A DNA stretch of 50,287 bases, taken from NCBI GenBank assembly GCA_020543525.1, contig JAHYIO010000024.1:1-50287 (forward strand). The letters are read 5' to 3'. This DNA is from Coriolopsis trogii (Eukaryota > Basidiomycota > Agaricomycetes > Polyporales > Polyporaceae). Of the stretch, positions 42,640 through 50,287 are shown in pieces. Numbering within the stretch: the stretch's first letter is position 1; each line of letters starts with the position of its first letter. The notes under the pieces are model-generated. The model saw nothing but the letters and a program-made list of their open reading frames with translations, was not told the DNA's origin and did no database searches. The translations under genes and the position numbers were made by a program.

Positions 42640-43612
42640 ATGAACATTACTCTGAACCCCATGGAGACACCGCTGGAACTCGATGTGAGTGTACTTTCTG
42701 CTGGTTTCGTGGACTCCAAGCATTCATAATGTTAGTTACAAGGTGCGCTCACACCGCATGAGGCCGCACTGGAAGAGAGAATTTTTCAAGAAATTATTCG
42801 TGATGACGCGTGGTCGTCGCCGCCTGTCGACTCTTCCACTCCGATGCTGGAGGCAACCGAAACGCAACCACCGCCGATCGTGTGGTACGCACTGCTGTTA
42901 TTACAGGAAATGCAATGGACGACATCACAATCTAATCCTGAGCCCGCTGTCGGTGCGACGGCGTGGGCAGGAGCCCTTCCTTCGACGGCCACGCACACCA
43001 GGTGCAGTTCGGAGAACGTGTCTGGTAAATACCGCAACATGGGCACCCAGTATGCAAGCCCTCACTATGGAAGAGCCGAAGCTACCCAGAATGGAGGCGA
43101 TGGGTTTGCCCGCCGACATGGCATCATTGCCTGTAACAGGTCAGTGCAACCGTCGTCGACCGCTTCCGGCCAGCTTGTGAAGGCCCGTCCCAGGGGAGGT
43201 ATGAGCTCACAGCATGAGGAGGATTGTTATGTGGAGGCGTTAGAGGAACACGTCCGAAGCATACAAGGCCAGCTCAGCGCAGCCGGTGTGCCACCCGCGG
43301 CATTCTCGACTCCGGCCTTATCGAGCTTCACAGACAACATCTCCCTCCGGGTACGCGAGAACTGCACTAGGCTTACGATACTTGTTCTTCTGACCCTCGG
43401 CAAATACAGAGAGTGTTATTCCATCAACGGGCCCTCTTGAAGACAGCACGAGCGGAGCAACTACGCGTCAAGCACAATGTAAGCTCTATGTCAGTCTTGA
43501 CATTGGATGGGCTGGCTGAGTTTCTCCGTGCCTTCCTTAGTTGACGACTTATCAAGATCTGGCCGAATGGAAGCGGCAGCTACGCAGGGGCATGTATTAC
43601 TCCTCATGGTGA
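42640..43612 (+). CDS. Coiled-coil family protein, pair 2 plus-strand member
   Basis: Exons 42640-42684, 42736-43139, 43194-43350, 43410-43478 and 43541-43612 give 248 residues. It starts MNITLNPMETPLELD, has an acidic helix (HEAALEERIFQEIIRDD), a variable middle, RRHGIIACNRGG, then EEDCYVEALEEHVRSIQGQL, and exons reading RVLFHQRALLKTARAEQLR and LTTYQDLAEWKRQLRRGM. Exons 3 and 4 are 157 and 69 bases, identical in length and phase to the gene at 22509, and RRHGIIAC lines up with RRYGIVTC there. It lacks the tandem 93-residue units. Head-to-head with the gene at 40899. Function is unknown. Confidence 0.66.
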
Positions 43613-44125
43613 ACCCTAGGGGTGTATTATCAGCAAGGGGATGGCTCCATATGTACTTCATTTGAGTCCGTGTATCCAACGACGTCCACCAGTCGCGTTT
43701 GCGCGGATTTGTGGAGGAACTCTAGCCGATCCTAGCGCACACATAATCTTATGGAGTGAGACGTCGTTAATGGTGAATTGGTGAAGAAGTAGTGGTGCTA
43801 CAAAAGACAGATGCGTTCCGCGAAAGCGTCATGCAGAAGTCCCCTGCCCATGCAGATAGACATCCCCACGCGCAGACGGCGTCCGTGAATGGTCGAAGCG
43901 GCAGAGAAAGAATGAGAGAGGGAGGGAGGGTTGCGCGTACATGTCCGGGTTGTAGGCGGGAGCCCTGTGCACTTCGGCGCAACTTCAATAGGTCGCGTGG
44001 CACATTGAGACCGTACTGAATGGAAAAGAGAGGACGGCAATGGGAATGAACGAAACAACTCGGGTCTGGCGGTGCGATCTGCGTTCTGGGCCGTAAAGCG
44101 CGGCAGTAGGAAGGTCGGCGTCGTC
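43613..44125. other. Intergenic stretch
   Basis: No supported gene; the 3' ends of the coiled-coil gene and the minus-strand gene at 44126 converge here. Confidence 0.5.
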
Positions 44126-45046
44126 CTACACCGTGTGTTGGATATTAGATGGAGGGGAGGAGAGTCCAGAAAACGCAGTAAAACTTCCTCCCTCGGAGAT
44201 GGTCTCCCAGTCCTCGCGGCTGCGGCGGGGCTCGTCCCACACCAAGTCCCGGATGATGTCAACGACGTCCTCCAAGATGTCCAACGACTCCCTGACGGGC
44301 AACCATGCTGCCACCTTGCTCTCGGAATTGCCTCTATCTCCGGTCGAGGAGGGTGCGGTTTGACCTCTGACTGCTGTGGGTAGTCTGGGGTGTTCCCGGC
44401 TACTATGAGTGGCGGGGGTGGAGTCGGGGGTGGAGGTGTCTCGGCATTGTGCTGGGCGGGGGGAAGGCTTTACAGTCAGCTCACTTCCACCAGACGAGGT
44501 ATCGCCTGAGAGGCTGTCGACCGCCTTTGTGAACTCGAGTGACGAGGGGCATCTACCGCCTCTAGCTTGGGTCGACTCTTCTGGCGGGTAATCGATACGA
44601 TGTTGCTGTCCGCTCAGCTTGTTGAGCATGATGGCGTCTAACTCCGCAGGTCCCAACGGCAGGCTCCATGGGGGCGAGGAGCAGCGAGGCTGTACCATGC
44701 CCGGTGCACGATTTGGGCCCTGCGCACTGGGAGATGCCCAGCCGTTGCACGCACAAACGAAATCGATATGGAAAGGGGAAATATGATGGCGGACCGTGAA
44801 GATGATCCAGGAATCACTGACGCATTTGGTGTCCAGGACATCGACCTGAAAGTCGCGGCGGTCGTCCGTTCTCAACACGAGCTCCATCTCCGGTCTGAGG
44901 ATTACCCCTGCGTGTTTGGACAGCATCCATACGTCAGATCCAGCGACGGTGCCCGCGAAGAAGACGTCTGCCGAAGGCATATGGACGGACGGTGCGGGAT
45001 GAAAGTAGGAGAGGATTTGCGAGAACAAAGGGAGATGGAGGCACAT
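44126..45046 (-). CDS. Single-exon protein of unknown function
   Basis: From the ATG at 45046 the frame runs 306 residues without interruption. The first half reads MCLHLPLFSQILSYFHPAPS, GTVAGSDVWMLSKHAGVILR, ELVLRTDDRRDFQVDVLDTK and SDSWIIFTVRHHI, like a folded beta-rich domain. The second half is disordered, with many Ser, Pro and Arg (DTSTPDSTPATHSSREH), and ends with a helix (LDILEDVVDIIRDLVWDE) and a Ser-rich tail. The open length and the structured N-terminal half argue for a real gene; an additional upstream exon is possible because the frame stays open for 69 bases before this ATG. No family recognised. Confidence 0.5.
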   Translation of the reverse strand: MCLHLPLFSQILSYFHPAPSVHMPSADVFFAGTVAGSDVWMLSKHAGVILRPEMELVLRTDDRRDFQVDVLDTKCVSDSWIIFTVRHHISPFHIDFVCACNGWASPSAQGPNRAPGMVQPRCSSPPWSLPLGPAELDAIMLNKLSGQQHRIDYPPEESTQARGGRCPSSLEFTKAVDSLSGDTSSGGSELTVKPSPRPAQCRDTSTPDSTPATHSSREHPRLPTAVRGQTAPSSTGDRGNSESKVAAWLPVRESLDILEDVVDIIRDLVWDEPRRSREDWETISEGGSFTAFSGLSSPPSNIQHTV

Positions 45047-45799
45047 GTCGGTCGACGATACGAGGCGTGCTGCAAGGCAGCAACTATTTACATGTAGGGC
45101 CACAAACGACAGCACGTCAGCAAGACGCGGCTCGGCTTGTTTTTCCTGGGTGAAAGATGCAGCAGTTGCTGGAGCGGCATGCAGCCGAAGCTGCGGACCT
45201 TCAACCTAAATCTACTTCGTACGGTTTCACTCCCGCATCGGCAGTCACCGTCAGAACGCTTGACTCGCGGCTGCTTACCACCCAGGCGGCGATAGGTGAC
45301 TCTCCCGCGTTAACGCGTCACGCTCCCAGGAGAAAGTATTTGCGCCATTGATTTGAATGTCTAAGTCCTATAAAATCAAAACGTTGAGGAGACCTATGCC
45401 CGTTGCCACGTGCGGAGCGCTCTTAAATGAACCACACGCAATCCGACCACAGTCCAGATCAATTTATACTCGGACATGATGAGTGACAGCATCGTGTCCA
45501 ATGCTATCTGTACCGGTAAGCAATGAGAGTGAGCATCGCCTGTGTACTGCGATAGGGACAGAGCGATGGCGAGAAAAAGTCATTAACCACCCAATTTGCC
45601 AACCTCGCCTCGCTTCGGAGACATTGCAGCCACCATATTTCAAATTGGACGGCTTCTACGTTCACTTGATCCATCAGCGCGCCCCGATCGCCGCATCCAG
45701 GCCTACCGGTCCCTTTGTGCGTACCCATAGGGACTCTTCTTTTTCCATGAGTTCCGTGCCCGACCTTATACCACACGAAGCCCGAAACTCTGGCATAGA
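45047..45799. other. Divergent promoter region
   Basis: About 750 bases between the minus-strand gene and the velvet gene. Short frames on both strands were not accepted; a 5' exon of the velvet gene may lie within (a possible acceptor, cctcacag, occurs at 45881-45888). Confidence 0.4.
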
Positions 45800-46971
45800 A
45801 TGAGGGCAGGCGTGTTTGCAACGAATATCGGATTGGATTCAGTGAATAGCGTGCTCGTGTCATTGACGACTCTTTTGTCCTCACAGCGACCAGAACTGCC
45901 TGCATTCCCCAAGCCCCGCCCTGCAACACTCCCTGTACAACCGAAACAGAACAATTACACCGAAGAGCCCGCAGATCATGGTGTGTCTTGTGTCCTTCAA
46001 CATTCGCCCAACACAAGTTATGCTTGTGGAAATATCATTATGAAACTATCCCTTAGGCAAGCTCAATCACTGACTGCTTTTTGGCAAGTCCAGACAACAA
46101 GATACCGCTTGCACGTCGTACAGCATCCTGACAGAACAGCAGAATGTGAAGGGTCTTGGCTATCTCGGGTACCTCTGGGGCCTCCGCTCATTGTTGAGCT
46201 CGTAATGCAGGAGGCCAATGCAGGACAACTGTACGCCACTTCCACACACACACTCTACCACCTTATGAAGCTGACATTCTGGGCAGTGGTCTATTACTCG
46301 CGCAACTGTCTCTGTGGAATGCTCACGGCACTCATTGCATCGACGCTCCCTCAGATGTTCCGCATCCTGTAAGGCCTAGAAAGCTCTATGGCGGCCTTGT
46401 GTCCTCAGCATATGACTTGCGCAATGAGCGGGGGGCAAAAGGGACCTATTTTGTGTTCCCTGACGTCAGTGTCCAGTCCAAAGGCCGCTTCACCATCCGA
46501 GTGTCTTTAATCGAATTAACAACGTGAGCGCGCAAATATAAACCTCAGCTGCTTGTGCTCAAGCTCACCCAATTGAGATTCCTTCAGGGACGTCAATGGG
46601 GGTTTGACTGGACTGGTTGCAGCCGAAGCTCGGACGCTGACATTTGACGTCTTGCCGCTGAAGGACTACATTGCTCCCCGTGAGTTATTGCCACCTGGGT
46701 CAGGGTATAAAATCATATCCTGACTACAAAGACACAGCACCAACTCCTCTCATGCAAGCATTTGCCTTGCAGGGCTTCAAATTGTAAATTGATAACGCAC
46801 TTGTCATGAGCAGATCAACCAGCTGATATTTCGGAATTCGACAGTCCGACTATGATGCAAGGAGCACACCGCTCTCCGACACTGTACCAGCACAGCTTAG
46901 GAAATGTGAAGGTTAATGAACAACAATGGAGGAGGAAGCGTCCATTCTCAGAGTTAGACAACGACGAATAA
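45800..46971 (+). CDS. Velvet-domain regulator
   Basis: Exons 45800-45980, 46089-46230, 46287-46523, 46588-46679 and 46814-46971 join in phase to 269 residues. The velvet domain shows TTRYRLHVVQHPDRTAECEG, PPLIVELVMQ, QLSLWNAHGTHCIDAPSD, RKLYGGLVSSAYDL, GTYFVFPDVSVQSKGRFTIR and VSLIEL, then AEARTLTFDVLPLKDYIAP, the usual close of the domain. The C-terminal exon ends QQWRRKRPFSELDNDE, a likely nuclear signal. Velvet proteins bind DNA through an NF-kappaB-like fold and control development and secondary metabolism in fungi; it is small, like VosA/VelC-type members, but I cannot place it among them. The ATG at 45800 is uncertain, as an intron may end at 45888. The last intron is 134 bases. Confidence 0.8.
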
Positions 46972-47634
46972 GAAACTGTAGAGGGGATAGCGCAAGCTTG
47001 TGATGAACTGTTGCTGTATATTTCACGCTGCCGTCAATAGCACGTTTTCAACATTAGATCATGGTGGTGTGATCGACTATGGGCATGAAACGTCGACATT
47101 CCGTGCGTGACAAGACTATAGCAACAATAGAACCACCCAATGACGCGACTGCTACTCATACCCAGAATCGCCGAAGTCCCAGAGGTCAGAGTAGCGGAAA
47201 AGGCGCATAAACGTTGACCATGAGTACCTTTAGGACGTCTTCAAGGCGTCTTGAGCATTCCGATTAAGGGTGCAGTGCCCACAAATCATACCTTTCGAGA
47301 CGGAATCCTTCATACGTGATAGCAAACCGTATTTCGCCACATAGTGTGGCACGCGTCAGTCACACACCATATGCGGCACTGGTAGCAAACCGCACGACCC
47401 GAGGCTTGAGCTGACTCTGAGTCGACAGCTACCCAACACCGGGGCAGAAGATCATAACGCAATGGGGAATGAGTAAGTACATAACATGCTAATCGCATAC
47501 AGCAGCTACTGGCTGGTATCGGGAAGCGTGTAGCGTCAACCGCAGCATGGAAAAGAAGGTTAGACACTAGCAGAGAGGATGGCAAGCATGAATGGCTGAC
47601 CACTGACGTACTGAGAAAACCTCCGTATACTCGA
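46972..47634. other. Intergenic stretch
   Basis: Convergent 3' regions of the velvet gene and the JmjC gene. No supported gene seen. Confidence 0.5.
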
Positions 47635-50232
47635 CTAAGTGTCCTTGGTTCTCTTCCTCTTCATTGACGAGCCCTGAGAGGAGGGGCTTATGAGATGCGC
47701 GATTATGAACTGAGCAAACGCCATCTCCTGAATGAATTCGGCATCGTTCATAATGGCCAGTTCTTCCGGGATATCAGTGACAATCTGTTGCGCCGTGGCG
47801 AGCAATTCCTCCAAAACTTCAAGGAGCTGTCGTGGTGCTGAAACATATGCATATTCAATCCAACAAATACGAGAGGATAAAGGGCAGAACAAACGTACGG
47901 TTCGTCGGCACGGGTACCACCAGAGACATAGTCATCCTTGCCAACATCCTGAATACAGCCGGATGGACAGCATTGGATCCCACACCTCTAGTTTGAATCT
48001 CAACTCGCCGCGTCAACATTGTATGGACCAGACTGTCAAAACAGAGAAAGTGGCCGCCAATGGTCACTGTCTTTACGGGAGTGTAGACCATGTGAAAGGT
48101 TCCGGGACATTGAACACTGCAACGACAATGTGAGTAGGGACACAATATGAGTACCAGGAGGAAACAGCACATACAGCACGGTCCCAGGGAGCAACGCCAC
48201 GGCACCAATGTCAAAACGGTCGAATATGCTTCCTGGCATATCTTCCTCCATCGTTTGGGATAGTGTGGCCAGATCTGCGATCTGCGCAGCAGTTGTCTCC
48301 GCGCGAGGTCGAAAGATGATCCAGAGCTTTCCGCCTTCAGTGACTGAAGCCCAGGTAGCCATACCGTGAGCGTCATGGTGGGGATACGTCAAGAATCCTC
48401 CATTCGCCATCAAGGCCCAACTGCTGATCTTTCCGACATCCGTAGGATATGAGTGGGGCCCTTTGTCCACTTCTTTGAGTGCGACTGAGGAGATATCGAT
48501 GGATCGTCTTTTCATGAGAGATTGGATACTTAGTGAGCCGACCGACGAAGTGGATCTCATTGCCAGCAAGTCGTCCGCAAGGGTCCTGATGGCATGATTG
48601 TTGTATGAGACGCGGTACGTAGGTCGGAGACTGAATTGGTTTGGACTTACTCGATGAACAAGGGGCATTGCCCACGTAACAACGGGATGTCGAGCAAATT
48701 GGCACACTGGTCGGGATTATCGGCGGTTTCAAGAAACTCCCGAACGGTGCCCACTATATTCGAGCTGTCGTTGATGTTGCTGTCAAGACTGCGGCCCTTC
48801 ATCCTCAATCGCAATCGGTTTTGTGCATCTGAAACCAATAAGTACGCATAGCAATGCAAATGTTAAGACCCACCTTGCCACTCGACCGGCCTGTCCAAGC
48901 CGCCCAGGAAGTGTTGAGCCGTGGCCGTGTTCCAACCCAATGGCTGAGCCTCCCAACCCCGCACAACCACAGATCGACCATGTGAAAGACTTTGACGGAT
49001 GTTGGTCGTTAAGCTGACAAAGTCTGCCATGCACCCATCTCCTGAGTAGGCATACACATCTACCAGCGGATCACCGCTGTCTCCAGTGGGGGCAGTAGCA
49101 TCTTTTGCATGCACCGATGCCCAACGCACCAGATCTGCGTCGACAGTGTCCTGTGCGCTGTTTGAGTAGGGATTCAAGCAAAGACTTAACAAACGCACCG
49201 CATCGGAGGACATCGTACCTCCCTCCTTCGTTGTCTGCTCAGGCTGAACCGTGAAAGGAAGATGGGTTACATCCCATTCCACCACTGGCATGTGGGCGTA
49301 TCCGCCGGAAACTGAGTAGAGTGCGGTGGCGGGAGTAGTACGTCGCACTGGGTTGCTGCAGGGTACATAGGCTGATAGGTCTGAGCCACTAGCGAGTGGA
49401 GAGAATCTGGAGTGGGTGGACGAGAAGCAGGTGGTGGACTCAATGGAGATAGTGGTGACATCGCCACATCTTCCGGGATGTGAACTACCACATCGGCACC
49501 CGGAGCGTTCTCAGAGAAAGTGCTGGCAAGATGGTTGGGGGAGGGGAGGTTGTCATTGCAATCCAGGATGACCCCATCGGTAGCAAGTTGCTCAGGGTGA
49601 GGAGTGTTGGAAGTCACAGGCGTGCTGTCGACGTGAGGTGTTACAACCAGAGAACGGCTCGGCGGCCCATGGATGCTCTTCTCAACCTCCAGACGTTTCA
49701 ATTCCTGGAGTGAAACGTGGCGCTCTCCAAAGGTACCAGAGAGTTGGAGGTTCGGCGGGGCTTGTGCTACGGGTGTTAAGCCGGGAGCAGAAGGGACGAT
49801 CGCTGCTATGCGTTTGGCAAAATCGACTGAGAAAGCGGCAAGACGATCGGCGGAGAGATGGGTCAGATCGGTTATGCCGGGTATCTGGGCCACGGTAGAT
49901 TTCTTGTACGATTGCAAGTGGCCCTTGAGCGTAGTTTTAGCGACCCAGATAGAGCGACAAGAGGCAACGGAGAGAAGCAAGGCTGTAGTGAGCGGATGCT
50001 GGTGCCTCAATGCGCTACCAGTGACCTGCTGCCAAGTAGAATTGGTTCTTATGAACATATGAGAGTCGTTCTGCAGCTTGACGTGCCAGATGTCTCCCGG
50101 TTGCCCAATGGAAGGCAGGGCTATTGCGTCGCCGTGGGCCTCAAGGAAGAAGGTGAGGAACAAATAGTTGCCGGCAGTGTTGTTCGTGACTTGACGACTT
50201 GCGGCCCACGTCTTCCTTTGGCCCCACTATGT
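47635..50232 (-). CDS. JmjC-domain protein, 5' end near or beyond the window edge
   Basis: Minus-strand exons run from about 50232 to a TAG at 47635. The N-terminal part (NYLFLTFFLEAHGDAIALPS, PGDIWHVKLQNDSHMFIRTN) is followed by a disordered Pro/Ser region (MSPLSPLSPPPASRPPTP). A conserved block follows (VDVYAYSGDGCMADFVSLTT, HGRSVVVRGWEAQPLGWN), and then the JmjC core: ISSWALMANGGFLTYPHHDA with the HxD iron site (HHD), HGMATWASVTEGGKLWIIFR, IGAVALLPGTVLY, and GTFHMVYTPVKTVTIGGHF with the second His. A helical C-terminus (QLLEVLEELLATAQQIVTDI) and a basic tail (KRKRTKDT) close it. JmjC enzymes are Fe(II)/2-oxoglutarate dioxygenases, often histone demethylases; substrate here is unknown. Some splice junctions (near 49340 and 48180) did not resolve in phase. 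Confidence 0.75.
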
Positions 50233-50287
50233 TATGTTTCGCTGTCTCAACATATATCGTAGCTCCCAATGTCTCGTTCAAAGGCCT

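Noticed and set aside
45504..46016. 170-codon minus-strand frame opposite the start of the velvet gene
   Set aside because: It lies antisense to well-supported velvet exons and shows no family features.

Overview
This is a nuclear window from a filamentous basidiomycete. Almost every gene has many short introns (about 45-65 bases, GT..AG, a few possibly GC..AG). The products are eukaryotic and fungal: a double-bromodomain chromatin protein, transportin, CstF-64, a velvet factor, a JmjC protein, a HET-domain protein, F-box/LRR and PAK kinase remnants. A Plavaka-type transposase remnant and basidiomycete-style 7TM and T5orf172 proteins point to an Agaricomycete, perhaps Polyporales; that placement is inference. 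There are no operons, CRISPR arrays, rRNA genes or convincing tRNA genes.

Bases 1-9000 are a graveyard. It holds T5orf172 gene A (+), two halves of a 7TM protein lying either side of a broken type-B carboxylesterase, T5orf172 gene B (-), a kinesin-like scrap, an F-box/LRR gene broken by a 10-base tandem duplication, and a Plavaka transposase fragment. Bases 9400-16600 are conserved housekeeping: an Rsc4-like bromodomain protein (+), a small unknown gene (-), and transportin/Kap104 (-), whose last codons are cut off by an in-frame TAG. Bases 16600-20300 are again accessory: unresolved Ser/Pro-rich reading frames, a dead PAK-type kinase, and T5orf172 gene C (-) inside a roughly 1.4 kb copy of the segment that carries gene B.

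Bases 21100-24000 hold a head-to-head pair of genes from one uncharacterised coiled-coil family, and bases 40900-43600 hold a second head-to-head pair of the same family. All four members keep a 69-base exon in the same place. Between the pairs lie a DUF6534-like remnant, a Myb/SANT-like protein (-), CstF-64/Rna15 (+), an AT-hook protein (-), a five-exon orphan gene (-), long gene-poor stretches, and a HET-domain gene (-) with a 22-base minisatellite just upstream. The right end has an orphan gene (-), a velvet regulator (+) and a JmjC-domain gene (-) that reaches towards the window edge.

The conserved genes act in nuclear processes: chromatin remodelling, nuclear import, mRNA 3'-end formation, development and histone or hydroxylation chemistry. 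The remainder shows active duplication and decay, which fits a dynamic subgenomic region. Exon coordinates come from reading splice signals and phase by eye. Family names come from motif recognition; no searches were run.
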